A stretch of DNA of 12,102 nucleotides from Trebonia sp. Lineage in GTDB: Bacteria > Actinomycetota > Actinomycetes > Streptosporangiales > Streptosporangiaceae. The notes under the pieces were generated by a model. The model was not told the origin of the DNA, searched no databases, and was given only the letters and a program-made list of their open reading frames with translations. Below are positions 1 to 5,558 of this stretch, one piece after another; within the stretch, counting starts at the first letter, position 1; every line of letters starts with the position of its first letter. The stretch lies in assembly GCA_030043595.1 (NCBI GenBank), contig JASHXJ010000005.1, positions 1 to 12,102 of the forward strand, written 5' to 3'. The translations under genes were made by a program, and so were the position numbers.

Positions 1-140
1 ACCAGGCTGACCCGGATGCCTTCCTGCCTGAGGACGCGGCATGCCTGAGTGCCCGAGTAGTCGAACTCGCAGCCCTGGCCGATCACGATCGGGCCGGACC
101 CGATGACCAGCACCGACTTCAGGTCGCTACGCCGCGGCAT
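1..140 (-). CDS. carB: Carbamoyl-phosphate synthase large subunit, N-terminal fragment
   Basis: Only the first 46 codons are present; the gene continues past the left edge. The reading starts with ATG at 140 and gives MPRRSDLKSVLVIGSGPIVI, followed by GQGCEFDYSGTQACRVLRQE. This is the conserved opening of CarB, which forms the pre-ATP-grasp fold of the amino-terminal half and leads into the carboxyphosphate domain. CarB uses ammonia delivered by CarA, bicarbonate and two ATP to make carbamoyl phosphate for pyrimidine and arginine synthesis. A purine-rich stretch (GGGAGGG) lies 10 nt before the ATG. Unlike the other operon genes, which overlap, carB is separated from carA by 219 bp, so it may have its own translation signals or an internal promoter. 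Identity is very secure despite the truncation. Confidence 0.95.
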   Translation of the reverse strand, partial: MPRRSDLKSVLVIGSGPIVIGQGCEFDYSGTQACRVLRQEGIRVSL

Positions 141-167
141 CGGGCACCGTCCCTCCCGGCAGCCTTG

Positions 168-212
168 CCCCTGATGTCCTTGATGCCGCGCATGCCGTCG
201 ATGCCCCTGATG
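168..212. repeat. Five tandem 9-bp units in the carA-carB spacer
   Basis: On the plus strand five consecutive 9-bp units read CCCCTGATG, TCCTTGATG, CCGCGCATG, CCGTCGATG and CCCCTGATG. The last unit equals the first, and every unit ends in ATG. On the minus strand, the sense of the pyr operon, this gives a run of GGCATC-like words 28 bp before the carB start. It lies between carB and the palindromic element at 247-336. The function is unknown. The 9-bp period keeps reading frame, so it could be a relic of coding sequence or a simple minisatellite. Confidence 0.75.
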
Positions 213-246
213 CCATGCCCGCCCGCCTCAGGAGCATCATGCGTTG

Positions 247-336
247 TCTTTGTATGTGTTCCGCAGTACAAATCGGGACATTTCGGGCGCGAAAGTGGTC
301 GGGACGCATACAAAGCCAACGGGAGGGGCGGGTGTG
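247..336 (+). repeat. Palindromic intergenic element, copy 1
   Basis: This 90-bp segment aligns without gaps to 9643-9732 with 72 of 90 identical bases by my count. Its ends form an inverted repeat: positions 242-263 pair with 300-321 with 19 of 22 Watson-Crick matches. The core arm is CTTTGTATG. Two of the three mismatches are T opposite G, which would still pair in a plus-strand RNA. A 36-nt loop region (264-299) separates the arms. The right half (292-325) is the best conserved part between copies. Both copies then carry GGAG, 8 nt and GTG on the plus strand. It lies between the carA stop and the carB start, about 107 bp upstream of carB. It could be an operator pair, a structured RNA, a processed terminator or a small mobile repeat; the sequence does not decide. 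Confidence 0.85.
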
Positions 337-359
337 ACGGCCGCCGGGGGCCAGGGGGG

Positions 360-1646
360 TCATCGGGCGCTGTCCATGAGGGTGCAGAAGTGATCGAAGA
401 GGTCTACCGCGTCGTGCGGGCCGGGGGCTGCCTCCGGGTGGTACTGCACGCTGAAGGCGGGACGATCGAGCAGGCGGATGCCCTCGACCACGCCGTCGTT
501 GAGGTTGACGTGACTCACCACGGCAGCGCCGAACGGGGTGCCGAACGGCTGGCGGGCTCCCTGGGGCACATGTGCCCACTCTGCTGGCTCCCGCGGGCCG
601 ACCTCCCGGGGATCCCGTGTATGGAGGGGCTGCCCGCCCGTCCATACCTCCCCGGGGGCCTGGATTGGCTCGCTGGCGCCGGCGGCCTCCGGGGACCCGG
701 AAACTTCCCCGGACTCGGGAGGCAGCGCGGCGGCGAAGCCGTGGTTGTGGCTGGTGATGTAGACCCGGCCGGTGGCCAGGTCCATCACCGGCTGGTTCAC
801 GCCGCGGTGCCCGTACCTGAGCTTGTAGGTCTTCAGCCCGAGGGCCAGGCTGAGGATCTGGCTGCCCAGGCAGATGCCGAACACGGGGCGGCCCGCCCCG
901 AGGACGCCGCGCATGGCGGCGACCGCGTAGCCGGCGGCGGCCGGGTCGCCGGGGCCGTTGCTGAAGAACACGCCGTCTGGGTCGGTAGCCAGGATCTCGG
1001 CGGCGGTCACCGTGGCGGGCAGGACGCGGACCTCGATGCCGCGCTCGGCCATGTTCCGCGGCGTGGCGGTCTTGATGCCCAGGTCCACCGCGGCCACCCG
1101 GTACCTCACCGTGGTGCCTGGCGGCGGGCTGACGGTGTACGGCTGCGGCGTCGTGACGACCCGCGCGAGGTCGGCGCCGGTCATGCCGGGGCTGGCGAGC
1201 ACGCGGCCGAGCAGCCGCTCCGGGTCCGCCTCCACCGTGGACACCGCGGCACGCATGGCACCGTGCTCCCTGATGCGCATCGTCAGCGCCCGGGTGCCCT
1301 GCACGGCGATGCCGGTGATCCCCTGGGCCTTGAGCTCGGCGTCCAGGCTGCGGCGAGCCCGCCAGCTCGAGGCCAGCCGCGACGGCTCGCGCACCACGTA
1401 GCCGCTCACCCAGATCCTGTGGGACTCCGGGTCCTCGTCGTTGACGCCGGTGTTGCCGATGTGCGGGGCGGTCATCGCCACGATCTGGCCGCAGTACGAG
1501 GGGTCGGTCAGCGTCTCCTGGTAGCCGGTCATCCCGGTGTTGAAGACCATCTCGCCGAACGTCTCGCCGTAGGCGCCGAAGCCCGCGCCGCGCAGCGTCG
1601 TGCCGTCCTCGAGGACGAGCATCGCCGCCGGGCCGCGGCCGCTCAT
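360..1646 (-). CDS. carA: Carbamoyl-phosphate synthase small (glutaminase) subunit with an unusual insertion
   Basis: CarA hydrolyses glutamine and channels ammonia to CarB. The ATG at 1646 overlaps the pyrC stop as ATGA and is preceded by GGAAGG at 7 nt. Residues ~8-150 form the CPSase small-chain domain (FNTGMTGYQE, DPSYCGQ). Residues ~183-425 form the class I glutamine amidotransferase domain. The nucleophile elbow is GICLGSQ with Cys259; the catalytic His403 and Glu405 lie in QYHPEA. The residue after GICLG is Ser, where E. coli has His and, as I recall, streptomycetes have Asn. The protein has 428 residues, against about 376-382 in the family. The excess is a ~50-residue insertion (roughly 311-366) after the HNHGFA motif, rich in Gly, Pro and Glu, that falls in a surface loop; sequence matching the family resumes at FGTPFGAAVVSHV. 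Function is likely retained because all catalytic residues are present. Confidence 0.97.
   Translation of the reverse strand: MSGRGPAAMLVLEDGTTLRGAGFGAYGETFGEMVFNTGMTGYQETLTDPSYCGQIVAMTAPHIGNTGVNDEDPESHRIWVSGYVVREPSRLASSWRARRSLDAELKAQGITGIAVQGTRALTMRIREHGAMRAAVSTVEADPERLLGRVLASPGMTGADLARVVTTPQPYTVSPPPGTTVRYRVAAVDLGIKTATPRNMAERGIEVRVLPATVTAAEILATDPDGVFFSNGPGDPAAAGYAVAAMRGVLGAGRPVFGICLGSQILSLALGLKTYKLRYGHRGVNQPVMDLATGRVYITSHNHGFAAALPPESGEVSGSPEAAGASEPIQAPGEVWTGGQPLHTRDPREVGPREPAEWAHVPQGARQPFGTPFGAAVVSHVNLNDGVVEGIRLLDRPAFSVQYHPEAAPGPHDAVDLFDHFCTLMDSAR
601..652. repeat. Palindrome with flanking direct repeats inside the carA insertion
   Basis: Positions 619-630 (GTATGGAGGGGC) and 636-647 are inverted copies matching at 11 of 12 bases around a 5-nt centre. 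Just outside, ACCTCCC occurs at 601-607 and again at 646-652, the second copy overlapping the end of the palindrome. The structure sits in the middle of the carA coding segment that has no counterpart in ordinary CarA proteins. It could be the remnant of a small palindromic element inserted in frame, but chance in G+C-rich DNA cannot be excluded. Confidence 0.6.
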
Positions 1647-2977
1647 CGCGTCACCTTCCCGTCAAGGACCGTCGCCGTCCCCCGCAGGAACGTGGCGTGT
1701 ACCTGGCCGGGCAGGGCCATCCCGGCGAACGGGCTGTTCCTGCTCTTGGACGCGTGCGCCGCCGGGTCCACGGCCTCGGCCGGCGCGGCCGGGTCGTACA
1801 GCGTCAGGTTGGCCGGGCCGCCGGGCCGCAGCGGCTGGCCGTGGCCGGGTACCCGGCCGATCGCCGCCGGGCGGGCCGACATCCGGTCGGCGACGCCCGC
1901 CCAGTCGAGCAGGCCCGTGTCCACCATGGCCAGGTGCACCACCCGCAGCGCGGTCTCCAGGCCGGTCATGCCGTTCGCGGCCGCCGCCCACTCGGTTTCC
2001 TTGGCCTCGACGGGGTGCGGCGCGTGGTCGGTGGCCACGCAGTCGATGGTGCCGTCCGCCAGCGCGGCGCGCAGCGCCGCCACGTCGGCGTGGGTGCGCA
2101 GCGGCGGGTTGACCTTGAACACCGGGTCGTACCCCGCGGCCAGGTCGTCGGTGAGCAGCAGGTGGTGGGGCGTGACCTCGGCCGTCACCTGCCAGCCTTT
2201 CGACTTAGCCCAGCGGATGATCTCCACCGAGCCGGCGGTGGACACGTGGCAGACGTGCAGCGCGGAGCCGACGTGCGCGGCGAGCAGGCAGTCCCTGGCG
2301 ATGATCGCCTCCTCGGCGGCGGCCGGCCAGCCGGCCAGGCCGAGCCTGCTGGCGACCTCGCCCTCGTTCAGCTGCGCGCCCTCGGTGAGCCGCGGCTCCT
2401 GGGCGTGCTGCGCGATCACGCCGTCGAACGCCTTGACGTACTCAAGCGCGCGCAGCATCAGCAAAGGGTCGGCGACGCAGTTGCCGTCGTCGGAGAAGAC
2501 GCGGACCCGCGCGGCGGAGTCGGCCATCGCGCCGAGCTCGGCCAGCTGCCTGCCGCCGAGGCCGACCGTGACGGCGCCTACCGGGCGGACGTCGCAGTAC
2601 CCGGCCTGCTGGCCGAGCCGCCAGACCTGCTCCACCACACCGGCGGTGTCGGCGGCAGGCTCGGTGTTGGCCATCGCGTGCACCGCGGTGAACCCGCCGA
2701 GCGCCGCGCCCCTGGTGCCGGTCTCGACGGTCTCCGCGTCCTCCCGGCCCGGCTCGCGCAGGTGCGTGTGCAGGTCGACGAGGCCAGGCAGCGCGACCAG
2801 GCCGGCCGCGTCGAGCACCCGCGCGCCGGGCGCGGACAGGTCCTCGCCCACGCCGGTGATGACGCCGCCCGCGAGGCGGATGTCCGCGACCCGGTCAGCC
2901 CCGGCGATGCGCGCGCCCTTGATCAGCCACTCCTCGGCCATGCCGTCCCCGTTCCGCGCCGTGCCCGCGCCGTTCAT
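1643..2977 (-). CDS. pyrC: Dihydroorotase, class I
   Basis: This enzyme cyclises carbamoyl aspartate to dihydroorotate, the third pyrimidine step. The 444-residue product has the amidohydrolase hallmarks. These are the metal-binding DLHTHLREPG (His70, His72), FSDDG (161-165, the Asp-containing motif of class I enzymes), QHAQE (His191), CHVSTAGS (His244) and ATDHAPH (catalytic Asp317). The family length is about 425-430, so the first ~12 residues may be extra. The ATG at 2977 overlaps the pyrB stop (ATGA) but has no clear Shine-Dalgarno. An internal ATG at 2941, preceded by GGGGA, gives 432 residues and a more usual N terminus, so the true start is one of these two. It is coupled to carA by another ATGA overlap. 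As I recall, Streptomyces has an extra small gene between pyrC and carA; none fits here. Confidence 0.97.
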   Translation of the reverse strand: MNGAGTARNGDGMAEEWLIKGARIAGADRVADIRLAGGVITGVGEDLSAPGARVLDAAGLVALPGLVDLHTHLREPGREDAETVETGTRGAALGGFTAVHAMANTEPAADTAGVVEQVWRLGQQAGYCDVRPVGAVTVGLGGRQLAELGAMADSAARVRVFSDDGNCVADPLLMLRALEYVKAFDGVIAQHAQEPRLTEGAQLNEGEVASRLGLAGWPAAAEEAIIARDCLLAAHVGSALHVCHVSTAGSVEIIRWAKSKGWQVTAEVTPHHLLLTDDLAAGYDPVFKVNPPLRTHADVAALRAALADGTIDCVATDHAPHPVEAKETEWAAAANGMTGLETALRVVHLAMVDTGLLDWAGVADRMSARPAAIGRVPGHGQPLRPGGPANLTLYDPAAPAEAVDPAAHASKSRNSPFAGMALPGQVHATFLRGTATVLDGKVTR

Positions 2978-3945
2978 GCCGCCGCCGCGGCGCCGCCGAG
3001 CAGCAGGTACAGCACCGCCATCCGGACGATCACGCCGTTGCTCACCTGTGCCACGATCGTGGATCGCGGCGAGTCCGCGACCTCGGCCGCGATCTCCACT
3101 CCCCGGTTCATCGGGCCCGGGTGCATGACGATCGCGTGCTCGGGCAGCAGCGCCATCCGGCCGGCGTCGAGCCCGTACCGGCGGCTGTACTCGCGGATGC
3201 TCGGGAAGTACGCGGCGGTCATCCGCTCTTGCTGCACGCGCAGCATCATCACCACGTCGCTCTTGCGCAGTTCCGCGTCGAAGTCGTAGCTGGCCTTGCA
3301 TGGCCAGGTCTCCACCGCGTAGGGCATGAGCGTCGGCGGGGCGACCAGCGTCACCTCGGCGCCCAGCGTCGCGAGCAGCAGGACGTTCGACCGGGCGACC
3401 CGGCTGTGCAGGACGTCGCCGACGATCGTCACCCGAACGCCGTCCAGCCCGCCGCCACGCTGGTCGGGCGCGCCGAGCCGCTGGCGCATGGTGAACGCGT
3501 CCAGGAGCGCCTGGGTGGGGTGCTCGTGCGTGCCGTCGCCGGCGTTCACCACGCTGCCCGTCACCCAGCCGGCCAGCCGGTGCGCGGCACCGGACGCGCT
3601 GTGCCTGACGACCACCGCGTCCGCGCCCATCGCCTCCAGTGTCAGCGCGGTGTCCTTGAGGCTCTCCCCCTTGGCCACGCTGGACCCGCGGGCGGAGAAG
3701 TTGATCACGTCGGCGGACAGCCGCTTAGCCGCCGCCTCGAACGAGGTCCTGGTCCTGGTGGAGTCCTCGAAGAACAGGTTGACCACGGTCATGCCCCGCA
3801 GGGTGGGCAGCTTCCTGATCGGCCGGCCAGCGACGCTGGCCAGCTCGGCGGCGGTGTCCAGGATGAGCACCGCCTCGTCGCGGGACAGGTCGGCCGCCGA
3901 GATCAGGTGGCGGTGCCTTCCCGCTGGCATGGGCGAACCAGTCAC
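2974..3945 (-). CDS. pyrB: Aspartate carbamoyltransferase catalytic subunit
   Basis: PyrB condenses carbamoyl phosphate with aspartate in the committed pyrimidine step. The 323-residue protein shows the carbamoyl-phosphate loop FFEDSTRTRTSFE (58-70, STRTR at 62-66), HPTQALLDAF (142-151), the second-domain VTIVGDVLHSRVARS (172-186) and HPGPMNRGVEI (275-285). All residues expected for catalysis are present and the length is normal. The GTG at 3945 overlaps the pyrR stop as GTGA and is preceded by GGGGAG at about 8 nt; ATG at 3930 is the alternative. No regulatory pyrI gene is present, as expected for actinobacterial trimeric enzymes. It is translationally coupled on both sides, to pyrR upstream and to pyrC downstream. 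Confidence 0.98.
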   Translation of the reverse strand: MTGSPMPAGRHRHLISAADLSRDEAVLILDTAAELASVAGRPIRKLPTLRGMTVVNLFFEDSTRTRTSFEAAAKRLSADVINFSARGSSVAKGESLKDTALTLEAMGADAVVVRHSASGAAHRLAGWVTGSVVNAGDGTHEHPTQALLDAFTMRQRLGAPDQRGGGLDGVRVTIVGDVLHSRVARSNVLLLATLGAEVTLVAPPTLMPYAVETWPCKASYDFDAELRKSDVVMMLRVQQERMTAAYFPSIREYSRRYGLDAGRMALLPEHAIVMHPGPMNRGVEIAAEVADSPRSTIVAQVSNGVIVRMAVLYLLLGGAAAAA

Positions 3946-4529
3946 CGGTCACGCTCCCCGAGCAGCACGGAGTCCTCGCCGTCGGTCTCCTCGAGCAGCA
4001 CCCGCACGACCTCACGGTAGGCCGTGGGCAGGTTCTTGCCTACGTAGTCGGCGCGGATCGGAAGCTCGCGGTGGCCGCGGTCGACGAGCACGGCCAGCTG
4101 AACGGCGCGCGGACGGCCAAGGTCGTTGAGCGCGTCCAGGGCGGCACGGATCGTGCGGCCGGAGAACAGCACGTCGTCGACGAGCACAACCGTCTTGCCG
4201 TCGACCCCGCCGGACGGCACCTCGGTACGCTGCAGCGCACGCGCCGGCCGCAGCCGCAGGTCGTCGCGGTGCATGGTTACGTCGAGCGAGCCGTACGGCG
4301 CGGAGGTGCCCTCGAACTCGGCGATCCGCGCGGCGAGGCGGCGGGCCAGCGGGACACCCCGGGTCGGGATGCCGAGCAGGACGATCCCCTCGCCGCCGTG
4401 GGTACGCTCCAGGATCTCGTGCGCGACGCGGCTCAGCGCGCGCCGGATCTCTTCTGGGGTGAGCACTGCCTTCCAGCCCGGATGGCCAGCGCCCTGCTCG
4501 TGACCTGGCTCAGGTCGCATCGCGCACAC
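3942..4529 (-). CDS. pyrR: Bifunctional pyr operon regulator / uracil phosphoribosyltransferase
   Basis: PyrR binds pyr mRNA in response to UMP/UTP and has phosphoribosyltransferase activity. The 195-residue product has the type I PRTase fold, with GIPTRG at 53-58, the conserved HRDD at 87-90 and the PRPP loop VVLVDDVLFSGRTIRAAL at 114-131. The C-terminal segment LPTAYREVVRVLLEE is typical of PyrR. The GTG at 4529 is chosen because AAGGAGG ends 9 nt before it; ATG at 4520 would sit 18 nt from that site. The gene heads the operon and its own ribosome binding site lies in a PyrR-type stem-loop (4541-4574), which implies autogenous control of the whole coupled operon. It faces away from bldD across a ~520-bp gap, the arrangement I recall from Streptomyces. 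Confidence 0.97.
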   Translation of the reverse strand: MCAMRPEPGHEQGAGHPGWKAVLTPEEIRRALSRVAHEILERTHGGEGIVLLGIPTRGVPLARRLAARIAEFEGTSAPYGSLDVTMHRDDLRLRPARALQRTEVPSGGVDGKTVVLVDDVLFSGRTIRAALDALNDLGRPRAVQLAVLVDRGHRELPIRADYVGKNLPTAYREVVRVLLEETDGEDSVLLGERDR

Positions 4530-4540
4530 CAGTCACGACC

Positions 4541-4574
4541 TCCTTCCCCGTCTCACGGGACGGTCCTTAAAGGA
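4541..4574 (-). promoter_or_regulatory. PyrR-binding stem-loop overlapping the pyrR Shine-Dalgarno
   Basis: Read on the minus strand, this leader segment folds as follows. The lower stem is UCCUU (4574-4570) with AAGGA (4545-4541). A purine-rich asymmetric internal loop has UAAGGA on the 5' side and GG on the 3' side. The upper stem is five perfect pairs, CCGUC (4563-4559) with GACGG (4552-4548). It is capped by the hexaloop CCGUGA. The segment GUCCCGUGAGAC closely matches the known PyrR recognition pattern (UCCNGNGAGGY). The 3' strand of the lower stem is part of AAGGAGG, the pyrR ribosome binding site, so PyrR binding would hide it. PyrR-dependent translational repression is the mechanism described for Mycobacterium smegmatis. 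The structure comes from the sequence; its function here is inferred. Confidence 0.8.
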
Positions 4575-4711
4575 TGCCTACGACAACCGTACCAGGACCG
4601 CGGCCGCAGGCCGGGGACACGCCGCCGGCGCACCGCCACGCGTCCCCTGCAGCGCCGGGCGGGCTCCGGCAGCGATCGTTATGTAAAACTTAGGACTCGC
4701 AAGTCACGATG

Positions 4712-4727
4712 GTCGCTATAGTCGCTA
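4712..4727. promoter_or_regulatory. Direct repeat in the pyrR upstream region
   Basis: The heptamer GTCGCTA occurs at 4712-4718 and 4721-4727, a 9-bp period. On the minus strand this reads TAGCGACTATAGCGAC and includes TATAGC, a possible -10 hexamer for the pyrR transcript, with no convincing -35 box at 16-18 bp. It may be a binding site for a direct-repeat regulator at the pyrR promoter. No promoter can be assigned with confidence. From here to 4529 the G+C-rich leader also contains a GGGGAC/GTCCCC inverted repeat (4613-4618 and 4642-4647). Confidence 0.35.
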
Positions 4728-4738
4728 AATGAAATCTG

Positions 4739-4751
4739 TTCCCCTGCGTAA
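4739..4751. promoter_or_regulatory. BldD-box-like sequence near the pyrR promoter region
   Basis: TTCCCCTGCGTAA matches the published BldD pattern TNACN(C/T)(A/T)GNGTNA at eight of nine constrained positions. It shares the 11-mer TGCGTAACCGT exactly with the site in front of bldD (4745-4755 and 5006-5016). A match this loose is expected by chance about once per few kilobases, so the shared 11-mer is the stronger part of the argument. If real, BldD would act on the divergent region at two places. Confidence 0.35.
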
Positions 4752-4782
4752 CCGTACGCTGAGTTCTGATGATCATGTAAGT

Positions 4783-4798
4783 TGTGATTTAGATCACT
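4783..4798. promoter_or_regulatory. CRP/FNR-family palindrome
   Basis: TGTGATTTAGATCACT matches the CRP consensus TGTGA-N6-TCACA at nine of ten positions, and GTGAT-TTAG-ATCAC is a perfect inverted repeat. It lies in an A+T-richer part of the gap, about midway between the pyrR start (254 bp away) and the bldD start (255 bp away). Actinobacterial CRP homologues (Crp, GlxR) bind this kind of site. Which gene it would control is not clear from its position. Confidence 0.55.
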
Positions 4799-4971
4799 CT
4801 GGACATACGCTGTCATTACGTTCCGATAGCGTGGGCGACCCCCCTCTTGGCCGCCTCGCGCCGGGAAAAGCCGATTACATAGGGGTTGTCGCGTTTCGAC
4901 GGAGGGTAGGGAGCAATCCGGGAGGGCAAGGCCGGTTACTGGACGAGTTCAACCAGTTTTTGCCATTCGGC

Positions 4972-5000
4972 TTGACCTTGCGGCTCTCGCGGCCTACCGT
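4972..5000 (+). promoter_or_regulatory. Candidate bldD promoter
   Basis: TTGACC at 4972-4977 is followed, after exactly 17 bp, by TACCGT at 4995-5000. This gives a -35/-10 pair for the main sigma factor with the TA...T -10 pattern common in actinomycetes. Transcription would start near 5007, leaving a ~47-nt leader that ends in GAGGA three bases before the bldD ATG. The last base of the -10 is also the first base of a BldD-box-like sequence. Confidence 0.5.
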
Positions 5001-5024
5001 CACTGTGCGTAACCGTTACCGTAA
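5000..5024. promoter_or_regulatory. BldD-box-like palindromes at the bldD promoter
   Basis: TCACTGTGCGTAA (5000-5012) fits the BldD pattern TNACN(C/T)(A/T)GNGTNA at eight of nine constrained positions. It is followed by two overlapping small palindromes, GTAAC-C-GTTAC (5009-5019) and TTAC-C-GTAA (5016-5024), giving four GTNA/TNAC half-sites in 25 bp. BldD of Streptomyces represses its own gene, and this position, from the -10 across the predicted start of transcription, suits a repressor. The role is inferred. Confidence 0.5.
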
Positions 5025-5053
5025 GCGACGACTGGCCGGGAAACCGAGGAAAA

Positions 5054-5551
5054 ATGCCATCTGAATACGCCAAGACCCTGGGCGCGCGACTGCGCGCCAT
5101 CCGCACACAGCAGGGACTCTCACTGCACGGAGTTGAGGAGAAGTCCCGCGGGCGCTGGAAGGCCGTCGTGGTCGGTTCGTACGAGCGCGGCGACCGCTCG
5201 GTTACCGTCCAGAAGCTGGCCGAGCTGGCCGAGTTCTACGGAGTCCCGGTTTCCGAACTCCTGCCCGGCGACGCCGCCCCGACCCCGATCGCGACCGCGC
5301 CCAAGCTCGTGATCGACCTTGAGCGGATGAACTCGCTGCCGAAGGAGAAGGTCGGCCCGCTGGCCCGCTATGTCGCCACCATCCAGGCGCAGCGCGGCGA
5401 CTACAACGGCCGTGTGCTGTCGGTCCGGCATGAGGACCTGCGCTCGCTTGCCGTCATCTACGACAAGTCTCCTGCCGACCTGACCGAGGAGCTCATCAGC
5501 TGGGGCGTGCTCGACGCCGACGCCCGCAGCACCACCATCGAGTCTTTCTGA
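5054..5551 (+). CDS. bldD: BldD developmental master regulator, cyclic-di-GMP responsive
   Basis: BldD represses sporulation genes during vegetative growth; tetrameric c-di-GMP bridges two BldD C-terminal domains so that the dimer binds DNA. The 165-residue protein starts MPSEYAKTLGARLRAIRTQQ, almost identical to the Streptomyces protein. It has an XRE-type helix-turn-helix at ~9-62 (GLSLHGVEEKSRGRWKAVVV, GSYERGD), a variable linker at ~72-85 and the C-terminal domain. The c-di-GMP signature RxD-X8-RxxD is intact as Arg114-Gly-Asp116 and Arg125-His-Glu-Asp128, the same residue numbers I recall for Streptomyces BldD. The ATG at 5054 is preceded by GAGGA. It is divergent from pyrR as in Streptomyces, but the nusB/efp genes I expect nearby are replaced on the downstream side by a convergent HEPN gene. 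The recognition is very strong. Confidence 0.97.
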   Translation: MPSEYAKTLGARLRAIRTQQGLSLHGVEEKSRGRWKAVVVGSYERGDRSVTVQKLAELAEFYGVPVSELLPGDAAPTPIATAPKLVIDLERMNSLPKEKVGPLARYVATIQAQRGDYNGRVLSVRHEDLRSLAVIYDKSPADLTEELISWGVLDADARSTTIESF

Positions 5552-5558
5552 GGTCCGC

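Noticed and set aside
119..319. Small minus-strand frame through palindromic element copy 1, with a similar open frame in copy 2
   Set aside because: Differences between the copies are not concentrated at third codon positions (6 third, 5 second, 2 first by my count), so there is no sign of protein-level selection.
165..3128. Very long plus-strand open frame (987 codons) across the pyr operon
   Set aside because: It is the antisense shadow of carA, pyrC and pyrB, a product of high G+C; its translation has no recognisable domain.
1697..3289. Other long plus-strand frames over pyrC/pyrB
   Set aside because: Antisense to well-supported genes, Arg/Gly/Val-rich translation without motifs.
4938..4961. 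Hairpin ACTGG/CCAGT followed by five T as a terminator upstream of bldD
   Set aside because: The stem is only five pairs and there is no upstream plus-strand gene to end; too weak to list.
4729..5064. 111-codon plus-strand frame between pyrR and bldD
   Set aside because: It lacks G/C third-base bias, overlaps the bldD start and covers the promoter, CRP-like and BldD-like sites; better read as a regulatory region.
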